From positions 3,286,001 through 3,350,000 of the forward strand of contig BCHX01000007.1 of NCBI GenBank assembly GCA_001599755.1: 64,000 nt of DNA. Reading direction: 5' to 3'. The notes under the pieces were generated by a model that saw nothing but the letters and a program-made list of their open reading frames with translations, was not told the DNA's origin and did no database searches. This DNA comes from Gliomastix tumulicola (lineage: Eukaryota > Ascomycota > Sordariomycetes > Hypocreales > Bionectriaceae). This document shows, piece after piece, positions 43,601 through 54,268 of the stretch. A program made the translations under genes and the position numbers. Every line of letters starts with the position of its first letter. Within the stretch, counting starts at the first letter, position 1.

Positions 43601-44860
43601 GAGGAGAAGTTGATTGGTGTCATTAGGTGGATGCTCGAATCTGGGGTGGACCACGAAGCACTCGACCTACGCAAACGATCTGCTGCCTACTATTTAGTCA
43701 ACGCTGGACTGGAAGTATTTAAGCTGCTTGTGAGCTATGGGGTAGGGCTAAGAGCGGAACGACCTGCGCGAATCCTCCAGTTGCTCTCTTTTGCCGCGAG
43801 GAATGGTCTAGATGAGTCCGTAAAGCATATACTGGACTACACAGATCCGTATCCAGCGGAGGAGTCGACTGAGCAAGTGTTGGAGCATGCAGATCGCCTC
43901 CGGGTCCCGAAGCTGCCTGTTGCCCGTCGGATGGATGTCGACGATATGAGCGCAGTACTGATAGAGGCTGCTGGAGCTGGACATGCACCAGTTGCTGAGT
44001 GCCTTCTTCGACATCACGCCAACGTCAATTATGAAGACAGGTTCCATCGTACGGCCCTGACGCGAGCTGCTATGGCTGGACACGTGGCTGTTGTGGAAGT
44101 TCTCATCCGTCATCAAGCCAACGTCAACTACCAAACCGGTGACGGAATGACGGCCTTAAAGCAGGCTGCCTTTGGTGGACACGAGGATGTGGCGGAACTT
44201 CTCATGAACCATCAGGCTGACCCCAACCAGCTAGCCCACACCAGCTTCGCAGAAGTACTCGGTTCCTCCGGTGGGTCGTTGTGCATCAAGTCTCTGATTC
44301 AGCGTGGACTTGATGTGAACTTCAGAGACTCGGATGATTGGACCCCCCTCATGGCGGCGTCCACATACGGTCGGTTTGGCGATGCAGCTCTTCTGGTTCA
44401 ACATGGAGCAGATGTGAATCTGGAAATGAGCAATGGCACCACTGCCCTCATTCAAAGTGTCCGTAATGTCGACCTGGGCATTTCGAGGCTTCTAGTCCAG
44501 CACAATGCAAATGTCAACCACCTGAGCGATCGTCATGGGACACCTTTGACCGCTGCCGCGTCGCTCACCTGCCACGAATGGGCTACACACCGAACAGAAA
44601 AAGATGTCCCCGTGGCCATTGCCAGACTTCTTCTGGGGAATGGAGCGGACATTGACGCTATGGACCGCCGGAATTGGACGCCCCTCATGTGTGCAGCGAG
44701 CAATGGCTCGGCATTAATGGTTCGCTATCTTCTGGAAAGCCAAGCGGACACGAAGGGAGCGTTGGCTGTGAGCCAGCACGGGAGTGATGCGGCTCGGATG
44801 ATCACTGCTGCTGAGAAGTCTAGAGTAAAGAACCGTGCGACTGATGACCTTGCCTCCTAG
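40676..44860 (+). CDS. PNP_UDP-NACHT-ankyrin STAND protein (NLR-like)
   Basis: This is an intron-free gene of 1394 residues from the ATG at 40676; earlier in-frame starts are only GTG. The N-terminal part (residues about 38-345) is a nucleoside-phosphorylase-like effector domain: KLAWICALPLE, then MVGIGGGVPS, RLGDVVVG, the CFEMESAGLM motif and IRGICDYSD. The NACHT part follows: P-loop GKPGAGKS at 424-431 and Walker B VYIDALDEC at 528-536. FLWVKLVVDIL and the winged-helix region come next. From about residue 915 to 1380 lie ankyrin repeats, several with ANVN and HADVN loops. Known family: fungal NLR-like proteins with a PNP_UDP effector. A role in non-self recognition is inference. No frameshift is seen; all NTPase motifs are intact. 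Confidence 0.95.
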   Translation: MRPKRRRSADCDGDLQPDAHSIAIPLVKRQRTISFEQYKLAWICALPLEMAAAVAMLDEIHLELPRQRHDTNTYTVGRIGGHHVAIACLPAMQYGTVRAATVAAHMIRTFPSIELAFMVGIGGGVPSPSHDIRLGDVVVGTRVMPYDLSKVTEGGLVRTEPAKLLHSQAGTLVSAFRARHEIDGGTDFYAVLQERSEKHSDFGRPNIIDRLFRATHSHNTPDEPPRPAPGPVDRDGCDGCDQLQIVPRLIRGSNMPRVHYGAIASGNQVMKDGASRDRYARDLDVICFEMESAGLMDSFPCIPIRGICDYSDTHKNKHWQNYAALVAASFAKDVVDNLPKNEAVAGREAETDQGLAAVLGDGERRQRRRQLLDSLKFEQIDTRKLSISSAHGETCQWILELPDYERWSDHRGAATHHGFFWIRGKPGAGKSTLMKFIYGRMRKKDKRGTILTASFFFHARGSDLEKSISGMYRSLLFQLLEGFPDLQQLFDDSDIVPRSQTGCPSLDILKSLLQAAILRLGSGRSLTVYIDALDECDEQQILDMVRYFEDLAQRAVEDRIFLKVCFSNRHYPYIEIRFGYRLTLEDMPGHTTDLTQYIESNLHVKNVELFQDLQGQLLQKSAGVFLWVKLVVDILNNERRRGGFALRKRLSEVPEGLTELFKDLIKRDSRNMEDFRLCVLWLLCAKRLLSPVEYHHAIWAGLAMEGLADSQAPESDAEDQDESIQISVVSSSKGLAEITKVADKRKATVQFMHESVRDFLIKDRGLYDLWPDLGFDWESAGHELLKACCSFYLSQHESFSPPDLPRPSIQNTRTRRKRSRKKPQSLSLLAYASQNMLYHADVAAKAYPQKDFIASLDLVRWVAIYNAFENFQIRQYHPAPNLVYILADRGHGRLLRCWLEANPAFNALDPINLDGHRYSHPLFAALTGGHKDAAAALLRSESTVFYGCDISEAVNTRASFEQAKHNECTPLTWAIEEKLIGVIRWMLESGVDHEALDLRKRSAAYYLVNAGLEVFKLLVSYGVGLRAERPARILQLLSFAARNGLDESVKHILDYTDPYPAEESTEQVLEHADRLRVPKLPVARRMDVDDMSAVLIEAAGAGHAPVAECLLRHHANVNYEDRFHRTALTRAAMAGHVAVVEVLIRHQANVNYQTGDGMTALKQAAFGGHEDVAELLMNHQADPNQLAHTSFAEVLGSSGGSLCIKSLIQRGLDVNFRDSDDWTPLMAASTYGRFGDAALLVQHGADVNLEMSNGTTALIQSVRNVDLGISRLLVQHNANVNHLSDRHGTPLTAAASLTCHEWATHRTEKDVPVAIARLLLGNGADIDAMDRRNWTPLMCAASNGSALMVRYLLESQADTKGALAVSQHGSDAARMITAAEKSRVKNRATDDLAS

Positions 44861-45372
44861 ACTGGACTTGGCATACGCAAGGTCCAGCGCTCTTCACCCT
44901 GGAGTCACTCTTTGATGATTTACTTCCGCTCTCGACTAGATAGTTCAATTCCTGGAGAATAGCATGCCTAATGTTGTATACTTATCTAAAGCTCTTCGAT
45001 AATCTTAAAGAGGCACTAAGAACTAATATCCTAGTAAGCAATAAAAATGTTACTTTGGCAGGTTACAAAGACGCTACGACACACACCAAGTCAACCCCGG
45101 AGAACCATTACAAGGCTGCTGCTTATTTTGCTTGTTTCTAACATCATCGATGGGCGGTCATTGTTCTAGTAGAAGGCCTACTATTGGCACGATGGTGCTA
45201 AGTAAACGCTCCCAGGCCATTCAAGCCCTGACGTACAGATACACAACCGCATGCCCTAACTCAAAAGTTTTGCACTGCCCCTACCCTCCGTCCGAGTAGA
45301 ACCAGATCAATCTCTTAATGCTTTTAGGAGGTTCTCATTCCAGACTTCATCACTCAATGAGCCTCATCAGGC
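44861..45372. other. Intergenic between convergent genes
   Basis: This 512 bp AT-richer gap separates the 3' ends of the PNP-NACHT gene and the second Zn2Cys6 gene. I see no gene or repeat. Confidence 0.5.
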
Positions 45373-47552
45373 CTACCCCAGCAATGCTGCCTCTGAGAAG
45401 AGGTCCCTCGACAGTTCCCCAAACTCCATATCAAAATCTTCCATCCAGCCCTCCGGAAATGTCAGACTATCCAGGTACTCTGTGCGCGACGCCTCCCCAT
45501 TGATTTGTTGGCCTCCCATCCCGAAATCACCTTGCTGGCCTGATTCCCCAGCTACACCCCTGGAACCATCAGTATTTCTTTTCCCGCCGCCTTCGAGCGC
45601 CTGCTGCGGCTCGTCGTGCTCGCTCATCAGTCGCACGGGCCTCGTGCGCAGCTCACTCGCCATGGCGAGCGCGTCGTACATGATGGAGGCACCCAGCCTG
45701 TCGCTGATGGTCATGGATCGCATGATACCCCGGCCTGATGCGGAGTATCTATTGAGCGTCTCTATGGCGGCGGCAGAGCGACCGGGCTCGTCAGAAGGAT
45801 CTGTCGAGTGCTTGCGAAGGTAGCCACACGCGATTCCGACGTGACTCCTCGCAAGATCTGCGTCGACGGCTGCTCCACCAAATGTCCCGGATACGTGATA
45901 CCGGAGGAGGTAGAAACTGGCGAAGACCAAGGCTCGAAAGTAGAGCTTCGGTAGTCCTTGCATGTACAGTTCATCAGCCGCCAGAGCGTACATCGCTGGG
46001 TTCGGCGAAGAGACATCCGGCGGAGCCTCTTGCTCGCGACCAAGACACATTAGTTGAATGAGCCTCGTAGCCGAGCTCAGGCCCTCTGAGAGGTTGATCC
46101 TAAGCGAGGAGCCCTGGATGGTGTCGAGGGAGCCCTCCCCAGCGGCATCAAGCTGCTTGCTCTGGCTGACGGCGAGGGTGGCTGTGAGATGGAGTCTCGC
46201 AGTGAGGAATATGCACTCGATATCTGTGTCCCAGCACGAGGCGGTGAAACGCTCTTTCGTCAGGTCTAGTTCGTATTTGAACGCGCGCTCGAGGGATGAA
46301 GCGACGTGATTCTCCGAGCTCTCGGATATGAGCGTGGTATACTTGGCAACGCAGATCTGGATCTCAGCCATGGCGGCGAGGTGCCTGGGGATGATGCGTT
46401 CGGATGTGATTCGCGTGATTGTAGCAAGGTCCTCGGCTGATCTTAGAGTCGGCGGTACGCCTATGGACTGGCTGATCCTACGTAGAAAATGAGCCGAGTT
46501 CTTTTCATATGGATCGTGGTGCTTACCATGTTGATGTATAGAAGCAAGCCAGCCAGAGAGTTGAGCGTATGGGCGAATCACCAAACACCCCGACAGACCT
46601 CAGGGAGGGTGGATGTGTCGACTTATGCAGCCCTGAGTACTGCGCCGCATTGACGGCCATGCCAATGAGGTTCCAGCTGTGGTCTCTGGCTTGATACTCG
46701 ACAGCCAGAGGCCACGTGCAGATATACAGTAGGCCCTGGATGATAGGAAGCGTCAGGGGCGTGGCAAGGATGGCTTTGCCGAGGAGAGCCTTGTAGGCCT
46801 CAGCAACTACCGGCCGGTATCGACTGCAGGTCCTCGGTGCCCGCTGGACGACGATAGTGATTATTGTCCAGAAAAGAAAGGGACTTGCTTTTTGAATGCC
46901 CCGCGGCGTCATGGATGGATTGATAATGGGGAGGTGTCTGTAGAAATACGCGACAAACCTGATGACTGGATTAGCGACGCTTTCATCATCCCATGGCCCA
47001 GGCTCACTTACGTAGAGAAGAGAGGGATCAGCTCTTCCCGAGGCAGCACAAAGTCGCCGATCTGGTCGTCCTGTAGATCCAGCACCATATCAGCAGACGG
47101 GCAGAACGTCGGCGTCGCCCTCTCTTCCCGCTCTCGCGTCGCTGTCCCTTCTCTGGCACCTTCGGACCCTTCCGCCTCCGAATAGCCAGTCGACGGCGGC
47201 CCCTCGGGATATGGTCTCTTGGCCAGGCTGGCGTCTTCTAATGAACGCTTGAGGGTGTCAATCTCGCGATTCAGCTTGCTCAGACGTTCACGCGCTGGCG
47301 TCCGGCGGAACTGGACGTCCACGACACATTCAATCCCCTTGGCTGCACATCGGGAGCACGGCGCGGGATGCGTCAGCCGCGCGTCGCAGCCATGCTAGTG
47401 TCGCATTGATTAGATACGTGTCCGTATTAATACTGTGGTTTGCACGCCGGGAGGCTCACTTTCATCTGCTTGCATTGTGTGCATGCTCGGACAGGCCGCG
47501 TCTTCTTCGCGGGCGCGCTGGAAAGGCTGGATCTCACGGAGCCGGTCGGCAT
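45373..47552 (-). CDS. Zn2Cys6 fungal-specific transcription factor
   Basis: I infer four exons, 47552-47460, 47394-47012, 46958-46527 and 46477-45373, giving 670 residues. The zinc cluster spans the first splice: CTQCKQMK from exon 1 joins HGCDARL from exon 2, then CSRC and GIEC, making C-x2-C-x6-C-x9-C-x2-C-x6-C. A leucine-bearing stretch after it (KLNREIDTLKRSL) may be a dimerisation coil. The fungal middle homology domain follows, with YFYRHLPIINPS, WLACFYTSTW and SIGVPPTLR. The fourth exon joins through W-I-S-Q-S-I-G. This arrangement resembles the transcription-activator group with PRO1/War1-like middle domains (weak recall). The tail is acidic and Gly-rich. Target genes are unknown. 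Confidence 0.88.
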
Positions 47553-48263
47553 CGCGGCGCGTCTCGGGATTGGCAAATCATAGAATCAGGGCGCAGAAGG
47601 ACGGGCTTCGTAGATGGACTTGTTGCTCTGCATCGGCCCATTTGCCATGTCGTGTCACCTCTGATGAAGCTGGTTAGTGGATGGATTCTGTTGAGGATCG
47701 ACGAGGATTTGCTAAATCCGAGAGTCTGGGGTCGAAATCCGAACGACTTCTAAGCTCGGTCTTGTCGGAATATGCGATAAACGGGGTGGGTTCGACGCTA
47801 TATCGGGTGTATTCATGTATTCGGTACAGCTTTGGAATTAATCCAGGAACAACAGGCCCAGCTGCGAAGAAAGTGCAGATCATTTCAACACTTTCTTCGA
47901 TCAAACAACTGCTTGCAGCTGTGACGAACGCCCGTTCTGAAAGCCGCAGGAGGGCGGATCTCAATTATAGTTAGATCACCTTTCGAACCATGGTGATGTT
48001 AAAGATGGGGAGGTAAGGTAGGCAGTCATGGAACTGGTCGAGAGGATATCATACATGACCATACTATCAGTAAGACTTTGGGCTTATTCAGTAGTTAAAA
48101 TAAATACGAATGTAAAGATATAAAGGCTGTTATTCCATCAGGCTATCATCTGCCTATCGGACAGATCTTCCCAGTTCCCCATCCCGACGCAAGGACTGTC
48201 GTTGTCTCTAAGGTTTGTGCCTGCAGAGACAAAAGAATCAAGCACCTCTGTTCCCTCGGCAGC
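47553..48263. other. Intergenic, upstream of the second Zn2Cys6 gene
   Basis: This 711 bp gap holds the promoter of the transcription factor (minus) and the 3' end of the unknown 380-residue gene. ORFs of about 97 codons here on both strands have no protein character. Confidence 0.45.
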
Positions 48264-49471
48264 CTAATCCTGGGGCTGATGGTCTGCAGGCCCTGCATAG
48301 CTGTAAAAGAATTCCTCTGGCACCTGCCCCGGCAGTAAATCTAGATGCGAGCCTGGCATTGGGCCTGGGTGAATCCGGCCCTCCTCAGATGCTCTCAAGT
48401 CCCCCACGACATTCTCAGCCTCCTCAGAGTATGCATCGGCAAGAACCTCTGCTTCTAGCTCTTTGCTGACGCGCACAGTCCTTGGGTCGCTTCCAGAACG
48501 CGTCTTGTCGACGACCCTCATCACCTTCTCGAAATCCGGCTGCTTGGAAGGATCATCGCCGAGCTGGTGAACCGAGGAGAGGATGCAAGCTCCGGTGTAC
48601 CCCCACCCAGGGCCCCCCATCAAGCCGCGGAAGATGGGGAGCTGGGGTATATCGGCACCCTGCTCCCTGAAATGCTCTTTCAGTTGGATGCGCGATGTGA
48701 GGATATATACCGGCATGGCTGCGACGCTGATGTCAAGCATGACGTGGTAGTCCATGGTCTCCGTGATAGGATCGGGATCGTCCCAAGGATCCGGATACCT
48801 GTCGGTTGTTCTGACTTGGAGAGTCCCAAGGGGAATGACGTATCTAGGAACGCGGCGGAGTGCGCTCCGTACAAGCCATGCTTCGCGCTCGTCTATCATC
48901 TCCACCAGTTCAGATTGTTCTTCTTGAGGCATTTCAACCGCCGGACAGAGAATCGAGGTCAACAGGTTGTCAGAGCTGACCTGGCACTGGTATTCGTACC
49001 CGGAGGTGTTGTCCTTGAAGAGTGGTATCGCGTGCGGCTTGGGCTTCTCCGCGCCCAGCAGATTCGGGTACTCTTCCGGGCGCAGGGTTGACAGCGCTCG
49101 GAGGAAGTCCGTCACTGTCTGGTCCTGGTAGAGCATGTCGTTCGGGATGCTGTGCTCGTGGGCTTGGACGAAACAAGTGGCCCAGCTCTCTCCCTCCTCG
49201 AATGCACGCCAGGGGCTGTATATGTAGAGATCGTCCCAATGGTCATCGTGCCGCTCATATGGCTCGTCTACAGACGTGCTGCTGTCAGAGCCTATGCCCT
49301 CATCTTCATCGTCCGGGGGCGGGTCGTCAGGGGGAGCAAGAATGACGTGACGGCGAACCAGCACTAGCAGGTCAGCAGTTAGTATGTAGGAATGGCAGAG
49401 CTCCCATTTGGACGTGGAATAGTCGTACCTCCGCCGATGTAACGATAACCGTCTACTACTTGATAGCTCAT
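48264..49471 (-). CDS. Conserved-looking protein of unknown function, 380 residues
   Basis: I infer two exons, 49471-49429 and 49363-48264, with a 65 bp intron (GTACGA donor, TACTAAC branch, TAG acceptor). The long exon alone opens only with GTG, which supports the spliced start MSYQVVDGYRY. The N-terminus after the splice is RRHVILAPPDD followed by an acidic Pro/Asp stretch. The body has WDDLYIYSPWRAF, two Trp-rich segments and a hydrophobic strand DYHVMLDISVAAMPVYILT. There is no signal peptide or membrane segment. I do not recognise the family. The neighbouring genes do not suggest a role. Confidence 0.7.
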
Positions 49472-50510
49472 GACGTGTAAAGGTGAGCTTTGAGGAACGG
49501 TGTAAGTGATTGGAATGAGGGAAAAACGACGGTGACGGTGACGGTGAGATAAACGCGGGGTCGTAATATATTGCCTTCTCATATGCCCGTGTCGGGTTTC
49601 AGCGGCTTCATTGACTGTGTTCCACGAATAGCAGCTCATAGCCGCCCGGGACATTTAACTGCCGAAGGCGTCAGATGACAAAGCCCCTCACCACCATCAC
49701 GGCCTTTATATGACTGTCTCAACATAACGAAGCCGGCTTTATTAGGCACAACCATCTTGACCTGGGCGGCCAGTATTCGAAATCAGTAGATGAGCGGCTG
49801 TATTTCATCACGCACGCCCGGACTCGTTAGCGCAACAGTCTCTCGTGGAGAGAATGCCTTGGGCAGTATGTGACCTAGAATAAGGGAATTATTAATCTGG
49901 CTCACTTTGCCTGTTATCCTCCATTGCACTGGGAATTGCCCCTAGTCTATCGCGCTGACCACAGTCGTCCTTTATCAAGAGAGTGACGTTCTAGATGAAC
50001 GGTGTGCTCATTCGTTCTCTTCCATACTCTATCTTCCAATATTTAGTCGAGAATCAAAGATGATTAATACAACTCCGATCTTTTTTTACATCCAATATCA
50101 TGGCTCCCAAGAATCAAGCCATGCATCTCATTATATTTGGTGAATAGTTGTAGGAGAGAGAGGATAAAAAGGAGACGGCTACCGTTGGCGTGATGTAATA
50201 TGCTCACGGAGACACACAGGGGCAGACAATGATATGCTATCTGCAAGGTTGAGGAAAGATAAGTTTGAGTCAGAAAAGGCAATGCAAGCTCTATACCTGT
50301 ATCTACGTTTTATCACCTCTGTCCGGCTATTAGTTACCGTTCATGCCTAAAGAAATTATTGCACTCAAGTTCAATTATGCTCTTAAACTGTCCGCATGTG
50401 TGTATTGGGCCGACAGAACGAACTGTGACGGATGATTTGTCCCTAGGAGGTATGATGCTATGGCCACTCCCTGCTAGCTGTGGTGGGTGTGACTACTCTT
50501 CTCACGGCTT
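49472..50510. other. Intergenic, 1.0 kb
   Basis: This region carries a (GACGGT)3 microsatellite near 49528-49545 in the probable leader of the unknown gene. It also holds AT-richer sequence without a gene up to the end of the kinase-like gene. Confidence 0.45.
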
Positions 50511-51322
50511 TCAGCCATGGCTATAATAATAATGCCACGCCTCCTTTAGTTCCCCTCCTTTGTAATCCTGTGTCTGCAGAAAATTAGTGACGAAGGGCAA
50601 CAAAGACCACAAGAAGCAGGCATGTTCAGCACGTACTAGATCTTCGGTGAATTCCTGCACAAGTTCTTTCTCACCCTCAAACAATTCCCGTCGCCAGTCA
50701 TCATCGGGGAGATTCGTCCAGGCCGAGTCAAAGTCAATCCATAGCGCCCTATCCTCCTGACCCTCCTCGCCCTTGGCGATCAGCATGTTTCTTGGGTATG
50801 GATCGCCATGAAGGATGCCCATGTCGTGGAACTCATCAAGGATCTGACGGAATTTGGTGAGGCGTGCCTCCGAGAAGTTGGTCAGATCTATCCAGTGGAG
50901 GTTTGGGATATACTCGATGAAGACGGCGCTGGGTGGCAGTTCATCGTCTTTGAAGCAGCGTAGCGCGTCGGGCCACTCGGGGAGCTGGATCTGGGTGACG
51001 GCGCCGTAGAAATCCGGGACAACGCCCCGAGCGCAGAGGCCGTTTTCTTTCAGCCGACGGTAGGACGTGACCTCGCGGGTGAAGATGTCATGTTCTCGTT
51101 TGGGGTTCTCCCACGGCGTTCTTCTTCGTGCGTGGTGCTGGGGCAGTGTCAGAACTAATCACCACCCTGCAAGAACGGACGGAGGGGGAGCTCACTCACC
51201 ACTTTCATGGCACACAATCGGCCGCGCAGAAGGACCTTGAAGATGGACGAGTATTTGCCCTGTCGTAGCTCCTCGAGGAATTCGACATCGGAGGGCTTGA
51301 TGTTTGTAGCCTCATCAGCCAT
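50511..51322 (-). CDS. Small protein-kinase-like (phosphotransferase) protein
   Basis: I infer exons 51322-51200 and 51137-50511 (62 bp intron, GTGAGT donor, CTGAC branch), giving 249 residues. Kinase-fold motifs are present: FLEELRQGKYSSIFKVLLRG as a glycine-loop region, CAMKV with the likely ATP Lys40 right before the splice, HGDPYPRNML as the catalytic loop (Asp and Asn), and DFDSAW as a DFG equivalent. The second half of the C-lobe is short, ending in WHYYYSHG. This is the plan of fungal protein-kinase-like/aminoglycoside-phosphotransferase-type proteins, in which HGD replaces HRD. Catalytic residues look intact, so it is probably an active small-molecule or protein kinase. Substrate unknown. 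Confidence 0.8.
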
Positions 51323-51779
51323 GATGGTGTCGGGTCGGCAGTGGCGATTGGAAGAATATGGAAAAAATATGAAGAAGATGGAAGGTGAAAGTTGAGTTGG
51401 TTTGCAGGAGGGGCGAGTGGGGTTATCGCGTCTTGAAATACTGCGAGGTACTCTAGGCAATTCTCGTCTTCCAATACTTAACGCTGGAGGCAAGTCTGGA
51501 ATACTCTGAAAAATGAATGAAAAATAATGAACGGCCCCAAATTTGCCAGCCCTGAACAGAGGCTGCACGTTATATGGACCACAGAAGGAGTAGCTGGGAC
51601 TGATATCGTAGAAGGTCGACATGACCACTAATTCTTAGGTACGATGACGATTGAGACAGACAGAGACATGATAGTCAGAATAGGCATGATTTAGTGCTGT
51701 ATTCACAACGTTTCTCTATATACAAAAAGTACCCCCGCATGGCATGATCGTTCATCACGCGGCATGAATTGCCTCACGT
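51323..51779. other. Intergenic, upstream of kinase-like gene
   Basis: This 457 bp gap holds the promoter of the kinase-like gene and the 3' end of the GH3 gene. I see no distinct feature. Confidence 0.45.
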
Positions 51780-54268
51780 TCACGAAACGGTGATGGTGCC
51801 CTCGAGACGAACATCCCTGCTGCTGGCGCTGACCTCGACGCCAAACTCACCACTCGGCACAGTCCAGGCCTGGCCGTCAACGTCCCAGATGGCGAGATCC
51901 CTCTTGCGCAGAGAGAATGTCGCGGTGCCAGAGTCGCCGGCGGGGAGGAGGAGCTTGGTGAAGCCACGGAGCTGACGCGGGGGCGTGTTGGCCGACGAGG
52001 GGAAGGCGAGGTACAGCTGGACAACTTCGGCGCCAGCGAGAGTACCGCTGTTGGTGATGGACGCGGTTACGGTGGCCACCTCGTCATATAGATCATCAGC
52101 ACCGCCGGGAACGACGGGACCAGTGGCAGGGCCAGACGTGGCTGAGGAGTCGATGGACAGATCGGCGTAGGTAAAGTTGGTGTATGCTATCGTTCGTCAG
52201 TTCTGTATCAAAAGGGGAAGGGATAGAGGATATTCTCACACAAACCGAAGCCAAACTCGAACTCGGGCTCGATGTTGTTAGCATCAAAGTGCCTGTAGTC
52301 AATGAATAGACCATCATTATAGTTATCGTTTCCAGACACCACCTGAGCGTTGTAGTCACTAGCACTCTTGGCAATAGTGTAAGGCAGCTTGCCGCTCGGG
52401 TTGGCATCGCCCCAAAGGATATCCACGAGGGCGTTTCCGCTCTCCTGCGACGGCAGACCGCCCCAGACAACAGCCTTGACGGACGGGTGAGAGAGGATGT
52501 CAGATAGGATGATGGGACCGACGCTGTGAACGACGACAATGACGTTCTCGCTGCTCTCGGCAACGGCCGCCACCAGCTGGTTGCCGTTATGCCAGGGATC
52601 GAGGTTCTGGCGATCTCCGACGTTGCCGTCGACGGTGATGTAACCTTCACCGCTGTTGGAGGTGACAAAGACGACGACAACGTCAGCGGCATCAGCAACG
52701 GTGGCACCCGCAGACGGGTCGTCAGAGCTGCTTGACTCGACCGTCAATCCCTCGGCCGTGGCCCTCTCGTTGATGGCGTCGTACGGAGCAACGAAGTACG
52801 GGTACTCGACGGTGCCGGAGCCCCAGCCCATGCCGAGGGCGCCGTCATTGCAGCCCTTGTCCACGCAGACGTTGTTGGCATGGTCACCCTTGACGGAGCC
52901 AGAGCCAACAACACCAATGACGCCGCCAGACGATGCCGTCAGGGGCAGGACACCGCCCTCGTTCTTGAGCAGGACGGTGCCGTCACGGGCGGTGGCGCGG
53001 ACATTGGCAGCGTGTTGGCCAGTGGCAGGGGCATCGAGGTTCACCTGCGACGGGAAGCCCTCGTCCTGGCCGACCTTGTACCACGAGGCGAGCAGACGCG
53101 TCACCATGTTGTCAACACGCTCGAGCGGGATTCTGCCGTCGTTGACAGCGGACACGAGGTTGTCACCCCAGAAGCGGTCACCACCGCCCCAGTCGGTGCC
53201 AGGCATCGAGAGATCCAGGCCGGCGAGGGCGCTCTCAACGGTGGAGTGATGGGCGCCCCAGTCCGTCATGACATAGCCGGGGAAGCCGAGCTCCTCCTTA
53301 AGGAGACCGTTGAGGATGTGGTCGTTCTCGCAGGCGAAGGTGCCGTCGATCTGGTTGTAGCTGCACATGGCAGCGGCGACGCCTGCGCGGACGACGTCGG
53401 AGTAGGGCCAGAGATAAAGCTCGTGCTATAGAAAGCCGTCAGTATTACGCGTCGTATGATTTGGCAGTGCAGATGTCATTCACATACCAGGGTCCTGTCA
53501 TCAGCGCTGCTGGACATGGTCTCGCGGTTGAGCTCCTGCTCGTTGAGGATGTAGTGCTTGATGGTGGCCTGAACACCGACGGCCTGCATGGCCTCGACGG
53601 TGACGGCAGCGGCAATACCTGTAGAGAATCATATGTCAGCTCCAATAAGACCAATAAGACCAAAGAACACCTGTTGTCAGCCTCCGACTCACCAGTCAGG
53701 TACGGATCAGGGCCCCAGCCCTCCCAGTTTCGGCCACCAGCAGCAATCTTGCCCAGAGCACCAGCAACGGGGCCCAGCAGAACGTGCACTCTACAAACAT
53801 CGTCAGCTTATGGATGGAAACAGGGACATCTCCCTCTGCGTACCCCTTTGTCCTGGCCTCCTCGGCATGGAACTGTCCCCTCTCGCGGATGAGCTCCAGA
53901 TCCCACGTGCTTGCAGCGTGGATGCTGGGTACAAACGCCGTCGTGCTACCAGCGCTGGCATAACGAACACCGAGCGGTCCATCCTGCAGACAGAGAGACG
54001 GATATCCGATAGACGCGACAGCCACGTTGTTACCGACACATGGCTGGCCGGCGTTCCAGCCAACGCCAGTGACGATGCCGACCTTGTCTTGGAGGGAGAG
54101 ACCCGAGAGGGCAGCCTCGGCCTTTGTGTACGCCGCGTCCCAGGACAGTTGCGCTGCGCATTGGACCAGTCAGTCTTGCTGTCAAGATAATGTGTACTCT
54201 GGGAATGACGTACCCGAGACGAGAGGCAAGGCCGCAAAGGCCAATGCCGCGATGGCTCCCGGAAGCAT
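51780..54268 (-). CDS. Secreted GH3 beta-glucosidase
   Basis: This enzyme hydrolyses terminal beta-D-glucosyl residues, acting on cellobiose or plant glycosides outside the cell. I infer six exons, 54268-54214, 54153-53844, 53790-53693, 53618-53488, 53425-52240 and 52186-51780, giving 728 residues. Residues 1-19 are a signal peptide (ALPLVSA). The N-domain shows CLQDGPLGVR, ARTKGVHVLLGPVAG, GRNWEGWGPDPYL and KHYILNEQE. The catalytic nucleophile Asp253 is in GYVMTDWGA. The second alpha/beta domain starts near NEGGVLPL, with VVWGGLPSQESGNALVDILWG later. FGFGLSYTNF leads into a C-terminal fibronectin-III-like domain. All catalytic features look intact. The upstream region contains a TATA-like TTATTTAAAGG about 145 bp before the start. 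Confidence 0.95.
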
